This document shows, one piece after another, positions 1 to 13,200 of a DNA stretch of 64,000 bases. Source of the DNA: Amphiura filiformis (taxonomy: Eukaryota; Echinodermata; Ophiuroidea; Amphilepidida; Amphiuridae); the NCBI RefSeq assembly GCF_039555335.1, contig NC_092628.1, positions 70,461,706 to 70,525,705 of the forward strand. The letters are read 5' to 3'. Within the stretch, counting starts at the first letter, position 1, and every line of letters starts with the position of its first letter. Both the position numbers and the translations under genes were made by a program. The notes beneath the pieces were generated by a model. The model made no database searches, had not been told where the DNA came from, and saw nothing but the letters and a program-made list of their open reading frames with translations.

Positions 1-3000
1 CTTCTATTTCAACTCGGGGAAGGGATCGCACGGTTGATAGAATAACGAAGTCCCATTCACTGCCTAAATGGGAAATAAATCAATGTTATTCAAAGTTTAG
101 CAGCGGTACTCTTCTATTGCCATTTCTCACTCAGTTAACTTATTAGCATTATTTGTCAGATAATACAATATGATAAAACATCCAAAGTTCAAATATCAGA
201 AAAATCTAGTTTTGAGAAAAAGCCTCTTTTGTATGGTAAATCTCTTTGATTTTTTTTCACAACTTAAAAGGGCTAGCCTATATTCCACCAAGAAAGCATC
301 ATATCAATTTTAAACCATTTCAAATGAAAGAACTGTTAAAGTAGGCCTATAGGTTTTACATTGATGTCAAAACAAAATGCCAAAATTAGGTCCACATTTT
401 TGTAGCCACTTGTTTTCATAAACGTTGGGGGTCATACAAACCCGTGTACCAAATTTGTCATTTTTTGTCACTCGTGTAACGATCTTCGCCTTGTTTGACT
501 TTAAAGCACTATACTATATGAATATTTTCAAGAAAAATGTTTGACAATAACAGTCCTACTTACCCTGGCTTTTAATGACTGTCCGTACACTGATATCATT
601 AAGGCCATATGAGCGTAGTTGGTCAAGTATCCTACTACACTGAAGCCGATACTGAGAGAGAACGACAATCCGAGATTCATCGAGGCCGCATCTTCTGACC
701 AAAGCAACTGCAATACGAACCTGCGATTATGGGGGAAAAGACTTAGGTACTTTAATGCTTCACATATAACATGTAGCCTAAACGTAAAGAAATAATATCA
801 TATCGATTTGATTTCTTCAAAGAGACGAATCAGATATATACATTTGAGAAAGGAAATATTGACAGTAAATATGGTGAATAGCCATCAAATGGATAGAGGG
901 AGGGGCATTGGAGATACCTTGACACTGGACATTGTCATCAATTTTACAAAGGGTCGAAGAGATAGGCATATTATATCTATCTAACTGTGTTTGCCTTACA
1001 TACACTATACGAATACTTTTGTTTCTTTAATATTTTTTGTCCAAACATGTATTGGAAGAAATATGAATTTTAGCTTGCATGTTGATTTTCTGAAATAAAT
1101 ACTTATTTCTGAACAATAATACTTACAACATTATTTGCTTCCTGCAGGTTTGCTTTAGACATTTCATTGCCTTCAGCCGTGCGGACACTTAGAGTTTCCT
1201 CGGGACCTGAACTATGACAGAACACGTGTGGAGCATCACCTGGCCATATTGGATGTCGAAGAGGCGATGGTCGTCGTCTTATTGTTTCAGGTGTCACTAA
1301 TTTGCCTCCGTAGAAAGCTTCCGATGGGAAATGACATATTGCCTGGTGCTGAACAAATCAAACGATTCAAACTTACAATTTTATTTTCAAAAAAGTATAT
1401 TCAGATCGAATGTTATTTCCAAAAAGTGCTTTCTGACTCCTAACAGCAATTAGGGTTAAAACTATATATAAATTGTTTGTTAGAGAATTAGGATTAGTGG
1501 TAAGAGTTAGAATTATTTATGGATAGGCCGAAGATGAACAATAACTTACCATGCGATATTGTATCGTGAGCATTCTCATTTCCCTCTTGTATCTCTCTAG
1601 CAGGGATATTTCCATTTCCAAGACTTTTGCTGTTGGCTCTTGAATGATTGGTCTGGAATTAAAACAAGTATGCTATATTTGAGGTGTGAATAAAGCAAAT
1701 TTGATAGTAAAGTGCTCTTTCCTGTCTCGGGATATCCTTACAAAAATATACTTGTGATGACAAATGAACACACAAATATACTCACAAACCAACCTGCCTT
1801 CAGAATAATACTACCACTAATATGCACACACCCCACCCCCACCCCCACACAGACCCCCCACCCCACATCACACACAAACACCCCCCATCCGCACACCAAC
1901 AACCCCCATACCCCCATACACACACACACACCGAGCTGCACGAAACATCTATTACTGTGCTGCTAATTTTGATGTGGGAATAGAGCAACTTTGATAGTAA
2001 AGTGCTCTTTCCTGTCTCAGGATATCCTTGCAAAATATAAACTTGTGATGACAAATGAACACACAAACATACTCACAAACCGATCTACACCCATAATACC
2101 ACACATTATACGTACACCCCCACCCACTCACCCCACATTCACATCCATCATGCACACCCCTCCCCCTACACACCCTCATATACAGATACACAAAAGATCT
2201 TTCACTGTCCTGCTATATTTGATGTGTGAATAAAGCAACTTTGATAGTAAAGTGTTCTTTCCTGTCTTGGGATATCCTATCAAAAGTAATACGTTTGATG
2301 ACAAATCAACACACATATACTCACAAACCAACTTGCCTTCAGAATAATACTACCACTAATATGCACATACCCACCCACGTAAAAGCAATTCACCACACAA
2401 TAACTCTAACACACCCCTCCCAACACACCATCATATTACCTCAGTTGTTTTGGGTCCCCAATCAACACGACTTGGACGGGATTTGAAGCAACCAGTGGAA
2501 TAAGTGTTTCAGGCTCACTGCACATTCCAGCTTCGTCTACAACACACTGGATTATGTTGCTTGAACGCCGTATACGAAAACTTCCAGCTGCATTGCAAGT
2601 ACACAATATCACTTGGTGCCTCTTAATCTCAATAGCCTATAATGGAAAAATGTGTTTGTTAAATAATTGTTACAACAATGATGTATAATTACAAACGACA
2701 GGCTCGCATGCTTGTCTCCGGACTTATCTTCACACTGTAGTTTATACACTTTTATCAAAATTTAAGGCTAGCTAGTAGCTACATAGATATAATGATTACA
2801 ATGTTTTGCTTCCTGAAACAAATAAATGATCATACCTCGGCAGCACTCACTAGCTTCCTGTACTCTTTGATCTCATCAGGCAATGGTTGATAACCTGTCC
2901 TGAATTTGATGTCATACGTTACAATTGCCTGACTGTTAGGGTTGGTCTTCTGTCTGATCAAGTGATGAAGTGAAATTTGCTTGTGACGTGGATCCATTTC

Positions 3001-4293
3001 GACATCACGAGATTCCAATTTGCCTGCTGGCTTTGGTTCTCCCGGAATCGGAAATTCATTGAATTCAATTGCTTTGCTGTAGACTCGAACGATGGAGATT
3101 GTTCTAGCAAATCTCTTGAGGTACTCTGTGATAAAGGTGACACGCAAATTAGATTTATTGCTATTGAAGGAACTTCTCTTAAAACAGCTTTTGTTTTCTA
3201 TAATGAATCAACATTTTGACAGACACCTTAATGCTTTCAATTATATATTTTCCCCAACCAAATAACGGAAGAAAGAAAACCGCAAACCTGTAATCACGTC
3301 CACAGATTTGTTGGAAGGTCCGCAGTAGAGTATTTGGGGTCGAAGGTCAGATGGAGGTAACTGCTGGTTGTGGAGACTGAAGAAGTACACTAGCTGTGCT
3401 CCGGTGACAGTTTTGCCAGTACCTATGTAGTATCACATGATGAAGAGTAGAATCAAAACATATAATTATTACTAAATACATATCACTTATAAAAAAAAGA
3501 GTAATCTCCTGAACTGATTTTCCCACAGCTTCTGATGTAAGTTAATGTTTGATGATTTGTGTTTTTGAATTGAGCATATATGAAACCTACCTGGTGGACC
3601 CTGAATCAGCGTGAATTCTTGTAACATGGCAGCTTTTAGTGCTTCAGTCTGTGAACTATTGGGATGAAAACGAGTGCCTTCAACGAAAAACTGGGTTCTC
3701 CTTCTTGCCAATTCCTTCAAAATTCCCATCAGCTCCTTTCGTTTCATTTCCGTCTTCATCTTTTTCTCCATCTTCTTTGGATTACCTATCTGCCGACCTT
3801 TATGACCTTGAAATATAAATAAAACATCTTGTGAATGGAAATTAGGGCACATCATGTCGCAATGCATCGGAAACATACTTTATTTGTGTACATCAGTCTA
3901 TATAACGTATAAAGACAATGCAAGTATTTCCACTATCGCGATACGCAGTTTTTACACATTCCCCTCCCTACCCACCATGAACACGCACATGTGAACACAT
4001 GATTGAATAGTTTTGTTATTCACTTACGAGTAGATTTGTCAGTTCCACTTTTCAGTAAGCATATGTTCTGAATCAAGTCGGGAGTATCGTCATTGGATAG
4101 GTTCTCCACTGCTTGCCGTAGTCGACTGTGATGTGAATAATAATAATAACATAACCAATGAAAAGAATGAAAACTGTATTTTATTACATAATATAGTTAC
4201 GGAGAAACGTATGTGACGATTTTGTAGCAATGTTCGGAGCACTGGGTATATTGCCGTAATTGAAATACGGAAGGTCTTACTGAAGGACCTAAC
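1..4293 (-). CDS. HELZ2: HELZ2-like exons 20-29: UPF1-like helicase 2, truncated by the window
   Basis: Exons 20-22 lead into FHPNSSQTEALKAAM (Q motif). The Walker A GPPGTGKT is split across the exon 22/23 junction (about residues 2830-2837). Exon 25 carries DEAG (about 3008-3011) and GDPKQL (about 3034-3039). Exons 26-27 join as LTIQYRM to HQAICHFPSEAFYGG (motif IV). Exon 28 gives VLSQYRLQC and ends SQG. Exon 29 reads SEWDFVILSTVRSLPRVEIE (motif V) and runs off at position 1, so motif VI and the stop codon are outside. Helicase 2 lies downstream of RNB as in vertebrate HELZ2. Intron 25 contains the three-unit tandem repeat at 1680-2438. Confidence 0.93.
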
Positions 4294-7200
4294 CTAGAAC
4301 AAAAACCTTTTTAGAGTTAAAACCACACCATGATTATAATAAAATCTAAATGAAAAAAGACACAATAGTTGGCCTAATGACGTTTTCCAGAAGGTTCTTT
4401 ATCTATGCAGATCTCTTATTTTCAATTGGATTTTTAAGTTTCCATATCTTACCTGCTAGGGTAGCTGTATGGGATGAACTCCACTGTCCACTCCTTGATT
4501 TCATTCCGTTTTGGTCTGATCAAACTCCTAGGAAAGCTTCCCATTGATGTCTGGTTCACTTCAAAAAAGATGGTAACCCTGTCTTTGGTTTCATCCTCTT
4601 TATTTGGGATCTGAGTGGCATCCGGGATGCAAGCATGTGCAACAAAGGTAACCCTTGTGGTTTTGTTACCAGAGCTTCTGGGTGTCTTAGCCTTTGTAAA
4701 AATATCACTTGGATTGCCGTCTGTCTTTGGGACCTCCATTGTTGAGTAGCGCAAACACAACCATGCATGTTTAAAGGTAGACAGGTCCTCGTAGTTGATG
4801 TGTCGTGCATCGCAGAATGCCCTAGTGAGAGAGAAAGATCCACACGGCAAGGTGTTCTTATCTTGTTGTTGAGGCTGCCACTCGATGTTTACACGCTGTA
4901 TGATGAAAGTGTTGTTCTCTGAGACAGAGCTGTAGGCGGACTCCATTTCAATAATGGGCAACCATGTTTTCTTGTACTGCAACAGGTTGGCTCTGTCCGG
5001 TAGTCTTTCCGCAACAGTGGTGAAACAATTCACAGGATCCGCGCGGTGTTCGAAGCAAAAATCCACAGACGGCGTAATGTTGAGGAGTTGAACACCGGGT
5101 GACAGAAGGCCTCTGGTTTTTGCAGAATGAAGTTGGACTGACAGGACATCACCAATGGCAAACGGGCGTTGGAAATTGACATACTGTCTACGTACTCTGC
5201 TGATGTCGTCCGTATTAATCTCACATGTAACATCTTGGACTGTGCCTTGTTGGTTTCGATTCGGATCTACACGTGCCAAATTCCGTTCCACAGCTTCGAC
5301 AACCTCACATGTTTTCTGAGTATCTTCAGTTGCAACAGCTTCCTGAAGTTCCTGCCACTGACTTACAGGGATTGTGTGGGTGAACCTTGCGTGTGTATCC
5401 AAATCTTTTGTTCCGAATCTTTGGTTTCTTCTAATATCGTCAGGATCCAAAGTATGTACGCCTGTCAAGCTGTAAACTCGTTCTTTCCATTTCATCGTTA
5501 CATTTCTGTTCTCCTCGACATTTGGACTTTCAATTGGCTTCAGCAAATTATACGGGACCTTTGCATTCTTGAGTGCCGGAAGAATTTCTGGAGGAAAGAT
5601 GACTTGGAAGGATCGAGGAGAAATACCTTCGATGAATGCATGGGCTTGGATTGGTTGACTCAATGCTTTCATTGCCATGTCTAGTGCGCGTGCTTTCAGT
5701 TCGAACTCTCGTGCTCTGAAGGCCTGGATATTGCACGTGTGACATATGTCCCCTACGTCTTCTTTGCTGTGGGGTGGTGTTTTCTTCCTGCCTATTGCTG
5801 CTACAAGTTGTCTGTGTGTCACTATGTCAATGTATCGTCGTATCGGCGAAGTGAAGTGGGTATATACGGCCATATCTAAACTTCCATGTGTATGTGCTGC
5901 TGTTATTCCTGAACACACGTATTCAGCTGGTTGGAGAATCTTGTGCAGCGCTGAGCGAATTGGAGCAAGCTGTGGATGGTATTGATCGGTACTGATGAGT
6001 CCAGCTAGACGAGTAAAGTCTTCAGTGCTTGCCGATACAATATTGTGCCAGATGTCCTTTGTAATGCTCATAGTGTTTGGTCTAGCACCCTGGTCATCTG
6101 CATCATCATTCTGTGCAATTGCGGCACACTGGTTTCGAAGAAGATCTTGACGACGTGATAGGGTCATACTAATGCCGATATTGCCCGAGTTGTTTCTCTG
6201 CCACTCTTGAAATTTGTCGATGTCAGGATTAGGTTGTCTGCGAAGAGGAGTGCACTCCGGATATGCATTCATAACATACTTTGCTACTTGCTCATTAGCA
6301 ATTAGCATCATTTCCTCGACCAAGCAATGTGCACGGAATGCATTGGCTGCTTCAATGGTACCTTCGTGCGAATATCGCTCGTTCTGAAGCCTTTGTTTCC
6401 TTCTTTCTGTTGCGAGTTCATGAAGTTTAGTTATTCGACATCTAACTTCGATACTTTGATCACTGTGATTTCCGGAAATGATATTCTCTGCGTCATCATA
6501 TGAGAGTTTGGCACTTGATGTTATTATTGTTCGCTCTATGCGTACGGTTTGGTCATCCACGTTACCCATCTCATCCATGGTAAAGAAGACTGACAAGGTG
6601 AGCCTATCCTGATCTGGAAGCAAACTGCAAAGGTTGGTGCTCAGATGAAGAGGAAGCATATGAATTGGTTCTGTGAAAGACGGATAGAAAGATGTCGCTC
6701 GAGCTCTGGCCTCTTTGTCGAGCTCTGAATCAATACGGACAAAGTAACCCGCGTCAGCTATATGAACTCCGATTTCATTCTTCTCGTTTGCCAACTTTTC
6801 GATACTGAGGGCGTCGTCAAGGTCTTGCGATTCTGGTGGATCTATGGTAAAGATGACGCGTTTTCTCAAATCTGTGCGCTTATTCTTGAGGATTTCTTCT
6901 TTTGGAATGACCCAATCTTCGGGGTAATCTTGAAGAACTTTCTTGGAGGCTTTGCTTTCAGAAACATCGTAGATATGTTTCAGGATCATTAAGCCATCTT
7001 CCAAGTTATTTCCCGATGGCAATTCTTTCGTTACCATGCCTAGTGGATATGCGAATCCTGGACTCCATTGCAGCCATTGAACTTTGAAAAGCTTGTGTGG
7101 ACGATCTTTGGTGCTTACTTCAATTTCACGGACACATACCGCCTTCCGATAACGGAAACGGCAAATTCGTACCACAAGAATTGCCTTTGACCTGCCCTTC

Positions 7201-10200
7201 TTGCCAGATCCACCCGGTTCTGGTCTCAGCACGTATATCTTGGGCAGATGTCGTTCGATTGGTACCATCAAATTATCTGTGAACGGGTCGGCTCGGCAAA
7301 CAATCTCCTTGTCGCGATATTCTATGAGTGGTGTCACTACCTCGATGACTTTTCCGTACACCTTGACTGGTTCATCAGGGCGACTCCAATCGGTGTTTTC
7401 AAGAATCTGAACTTGAACCTCATCCCCATTCATAGCTGTTCCTCTGTGGGTATTATTGCTTATACATATGTCTTCAATGTCTTCTCTTGGCTCTTTTGGT
7501 ATTGCGTATCGCCTGGTATCACGATCGATTCGAAACGTACAAAGAAGCGTTTCACCAGGCTGCGAACTGTCCTTGCGATGGCGTCTTTTATCTTCATCTA
7601 ACCGTACATGACCATCCTCTTCTACCATTACTAAAGTTGTGTCACGATTTCTCCTTGGTAACTCATCATCATTGGTATCTAATTGAGTGTTGTCAGTCAC
7701 TTCACCTCTATCTACCATTAGTTGACGACGAAGCTCTTGCAATATTATGTCATCTCTGTTTAGCTGATTATCGTCTTCTTCATCTGATTCTTCTGGAGAG
7801 ACTTCCGACAACGTGTCTTCATTGGTCACCTCTGACGCTGTGTCGGGGTTCTGGTCAGACCGCATATCACTTCTTATTTCGGGTATCTGTGTTTCGTCTC
7901 CTGTCATTCCCAATGGAACAGCATTCCTTTGACCATGGGTAGAATAGCCTCTCGAGTAACCTTCAGCAAATCCCAAAGCTGAGGTGCCTTCCAAACGTGT
8001 TGCTGCTCTATGGCTTCTAGCTCCTGTAGGAACAAAAGACTTGGCATGAGGATTCAATGCCTTCTGTGTTGATCTCTGCAAATCTTTGTATGTCACATCT
8101 CCATAAAGGCCGCCATTGTCTGAACATTCCTTTATGTAGCGCTTCCAGACGTTGCAACAGTCTCCGGCAGAACAGAGAGCGAATGGATCACCAACTACAA
8201 TAGCCAAGGATCGTGTTCTTGTGAGTGCAGTATTCAGCTCCTTTGAGTCTGACAGGAATCCCAGATAATCACCCGAGCCAGTCGACTGACTGTTGATTGT
8301 GTTCTGGGTTCTCACTGTGCTAATAATTACCACTCGAAACTGTTTGCCTGTACAAATATTTTTAAAAAAATATTCGTTTAAAAAAGAGCATACATAACAT
8401 TTTACTGCATGGCAGCAATGAAGTGTGACAAAATGTAAGTTTCAGAGCTTACCATGACCGACATTTATCAAGTCAAAGCTGAGTATGCAAAGTTGTCCAA
8501 TCTAAGAAGATGCTCACATAATATGCTATTGTCTGTTTCTGTTACATAACCTTGAGAAACTAACCTTGAACAGCTTGTAGCCTGTCTACAAATATCTCAC
8601 CAAGCTTGCTTCTCCGTAGCTGGTCACGTATCAATCGTACCTAAGCATAACATGTAAACCATCAATATGAAAAGAGCAATTCAGATATTTGTGATACAAA
8701 ATTTGAGTAGCATTATTAAATAAAAACTCATAGAAATTACCAGACGATATTAAAACCTTTAAGCTGTGTTGCTGGCAAAATAGACACACTTGCAATCCAA
8801 TCTGCCCCTACCGTTCAAAAAGATCAGTATGCCGGAATTACCGGCAACCACAATTTAAGGCAATAGTGCGCCTTAAACTAAGAATGTCTTTACAAGTTAT
8901 TTGTACTGACCTGTTGTTTGTACGGTGTGAGTACTCCTATTCCTTCAGGACATATCGGACCCCAATCAGCAGGCCAGTGCTGAACCAGCTCCTGTACTCT
9001 CCTGACAATCTCTTGTCCCTTTAGAGAGTCAACCAAAGAAGGAAATAGTGTCAACCATTTACTCGCTGAACATACTCAAGCATATCAACATATTCCTGAA
9101 TCTTAGTTCACTGGGTTGATAGGATGAACAAATTTTAATCTTTACCCGCTGGCTAATAATAATTTGTTCATATTCCTGAATCGTTTAATTAATATGACAT
9201 TATTATTGTGTGCTTTAAACTGGCTTGTCTTTATCTTTACATTTTACAGAATACTATTCAATAGCAAGTCGGTCAACTTCATTGTACGTGTATAGTTGAA
9301 ATCCTACCTCATATGCATTGATGTAAGAGGTCCCGAAGGTTTGGTCCTCTCCAAAGACTTCGCGAAACTCAAGCGGATACCAGAATGGGTGCTTTACCAG
9401 ATTACCACACGCTTCAATTTCGGCTGCTGTGTAGAAATTCTAAATCAAACCAAAAAAATAAATACCGCTTATAGGTGATTGTTGTCATATTCTCGATTGT
9501 CACCATAATGTGTATCACACAAATTTGTTGAACATACAGCCAAAATTGTTTCGTTACACTATAAGCTGTGTTAATTTAAAAATAACTCAAATATTTCCAA
9601 CAAACCCCGTTTTTTATAACATAACTGTACCTTTGAAAGAAATGTGAGAATTTCTGGGCATGTCCTGTAGTTGGCCGTCAGTAATATTTCTCGTCTGCAC
9701 TTCTTGTGTAACGAATGCTCAAATAATCTCTCCAGTAGAGATTTGTTCAAGTTCATCAGGCGCGCTTTTGATGAATATACCTATATGATAGAAACATTGA
9801 TGAAATATTTCTCATTCGTGCAAAATTTAGTTGCGGGTCAAACGTAGAAAAAAAGAAACAATTTGAAAGATACAAATGGTAGTGACACTACCTTTATATT
9901 AATTATAAAAGGTCGGTAATTATAAAAGCTGATGAAACTGTACTAAAACTAATCAAACAACCGGCGATCCAAATTTGAATGTGTACCCCTAGTACTCATC
10001 TGCTAATTGAACTAACAATGGCTAACAATCTCATAAGGTGGGGGAGGAGATATTTTAGGTTTTCTTATAAACCAATACTCTAATCATTTGAGTCGACAGC
10101 CTCTTACCTTTGGTCCCATTTGTAAGTGATCACCAGCTAGCACAATACATGTTCCTGTGTCTGCCAGCGCAAGAGGAGTGATGCATTCTGCCTCTAAGAT

Positions 10201-13200
10201 CTGCCCTGCTTCATCGATCAAGATATGTGTAAAATGACCTTTCAGCTCTGGTATTGCCGCCAGTTGCATAGCTGTTGTTGTTGTGGCAATGACAATCTGG
10301 CATGGTTTCACATCGGCTGCTCCTAGCTCTTTTGGTTTCTCTGGATTATCATCATCGAACAGAACGTACTGTTGCACTTTCGCAGAAATGGTTTCTTTCT
10401 TTCGCATCTCTGTGATGATTCGCCTCATTATCAGTTTCCCTTTGTGTTGCTTAACGAAATCATCAAAGAAATCTGTTATGTACAAATCAGCCGCACTGGA
10501 ATAATAAAATGAAAAACAACCCGGATAATCAATACGAAAGAGAACATTATGTGTATCCATAATGTAAGAATTAACTTTAGTTCTTAAGCAATGTAAATTA
10601 CACTTCATCGAGTAAGCCATGTTATAAACTGTCTATGATATCGTAACCTGAACGCCTAAGACGGAGACAAGAGTGAGAGAGAGCGAATAATGTTGAGAAG
10701 TTAACACAGATTACAACACAATATGTATGGATGATGCCACTATGTTTTCTCTAGAGACCAAAAGAGGGCTTCATTTGGAAATCACATTTGTGAGGAAAAC
10801 ACTGCTAAAATCTTACGGATTCGTGTGGGTACATATCAGGATTCTCGGTTGCTGTATCATATGAGCTCGTATTGTCTGCATGACAGCATTAGCTAGTGTA
10901 TACGTCTTCCCAGTACCGAAAGGCCCATAAACCAGCAAAATATCGGGTCCTTGTTGATGTTGTCGTCTCCAGCTGGATTCTATAAATCGTACAGCTCCCT
11001 TTTGTCTGCTGTTCATATCCTTGCTATCATCGCTTGGGTCTGGGCATCTATAGAAATGAATCAAAATATGTTAGGCATGTCATGCATGAATATCTAAGGA
11101 CACCGACTTATTTAGTGTATATACAACGTATATTATACATTGAACCGAAACCGAAAATATTAAATCAATCAACATCCAATCCCTCGCTTACTCCAACTAT
11201 GGTTACCTATACTACCAGTATGGCCTTCTTTTAGTCCTCTCCTCTACCATCTTTTATCACCATCTAACAACATCTCTATATACTCCCATTGTTCTTACTA
11301 AGAATTAAAAGAGTAACTATAGATGTGTAGAAAATATTATCGATCTGTGACAGCCAGTTGCAACCCCATTAGTAACCAGAAAATAGTGGTATTTAAAATA
11401 TTTGTATAGCTATCTCTGATACATCTACCTCTTAGTATTTAAAATATATATTTATCTACTTGGCTCTTACATTAAAGCAGGATGCTCATTTCTCGTAGGG
11501 AAAACCACATCAGGGTTTATTCGATCGACAGCGAGATGCTTTCTGCAGAATTGTAGCCGATCGACACAGAACTGAATCCCAACATCTACCTTCGTTTTGA
11601 CTCTCTCAAGCAGGCTCTCTTGTGTAATACACTCGGAACTCAGACAAACAAAGATACTCTCTTTCGTCAGACCACCTTCGTGACTAGTCATTATCTCTGC
11701 TTCGTAGACTGTGTCAGATGAAGCATCAAACTGTAATAAGATGAACTGGACACTTGTTAGAGCGATTTGGCTTGCTTCTGAATCCCCAAATATTGGTTGA
11801 GTGATGTCAATCTGCCCGAATAGTTGTCCAGGTTGAGCAGGTACTAACGTTGTGCCGGCAAATGATTCCATTAAGGCCACGTCTGTTATCAATATGGTCG
11901 TTTCATGTTTGAAGCTTTAAAGAATGAATTTGAAAACAAAATATTTCGTCATATGAGCGCAACACAAACGTATATCTGCAATAGTTGCTCGTGCAATAAG
12001 GTAAAATTGAGATTAGGGATCCGGCTCCTCCTGAGATGGTTTTATGGGACCTGACCGAGCTGCCCTAAATATGTTCTGCTAATCAAGTAGTGAGGAGCCA
12101 GTTTGGTCCACTGGATATAGAAGAATGAATGGAAGGAAACCTGGACGACCCACCCGAAGCATGGATGGGAGGAAGCATGGATACCGAAGCATGGATGGGA
12201 GAAAACCTTAGCGACCCACCCTTACTCATACATTGACATCCTCAAGGAAGACATCGCACTGGAGGCAACATGTTTCAAGAAAGCGATACAGGACAGAAAT
12301 CGTGGAAAGTCTTTGTGGTTAGGGACAATCACCCACCATAAGTAAGGAAATAAGAAATAAGCAAAAATCCACACCAACATAGTTAGCTGTTATGTTTGAT
12401 TTTTATCTTTACACATTGCTGTAACTATATAAATGCTCTTGAAACTGATGAAACTCAAACAAAATATGGAAGTTTCATAAAAAGATTTCCAAGAAAAGCA
12501 TCGCGAGATTTCACATAATTTGCTGAATTTATGGTTAGAAACAAACACACAACTGTATTAATGAGTAACTTCAAATTCACAGTTCACCTTACCTGGCTAG
12601 TCTTTCCACGTATTCGTTCTCTTCCAACCGCAACATATGATGCATCACATGCTTATAGTTGCTGATGTTTAACTTGGTCTCACCAGTACTGTCAATCTCA
12701 GCCTGAAACTCAGAGAGTTTGTATTTGGGTTCTAACTCTTCGCATTCCTTGTCCGGTCTTTCACAACGGATAACACGGGTATTAGCGCTGTTCCACAGCG
12801 GTTGACACACGTTGGATGGGGTTTGCGGAATGGACTCTCCACCAATGCTGACTGAAAGCTTTCGTATCAAGACCGGCTTCTCATCAAAATCAAACACGAT
12901 CCATTGCTTGAAGATACCCAGCATGTGTGACTCAAACTTCACAGTGATTTGATAGTGCGTCTTCTCATCACGCTCGTGTTGACCTATAATCGCACCGGGA
13001 CAGACTTGTGGCTTCTCAGCATTCCGTGGGCTTGAAAGGTGGAAGTGCGTTCGGTATGAGTCGTGAAGTAAGCCAACACGTTTGAGTCGTTTCTAGAAGA
13101 AAGTAATGATGATTAAACAGGTAATTTCGGGGAACCGTCACCATAGGTCATTGTTCCAGATATTTGTAATCGAGGGGAAGTAAAGGGTAAACACAGTGAC

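Noticed and set aside
1712-1966. Proline/threonine/histidine-rich frame, possible mucin-like protein
   Set aside because: Produced by the CA/CCCCA-rich tandem repeat in a HELZ2-like intron.
5169-5684. 171-codon plus-strand frame opposite the RNB exon
   Set aside because: Shadow of the conserved minus-strand coding exon; no independent features.
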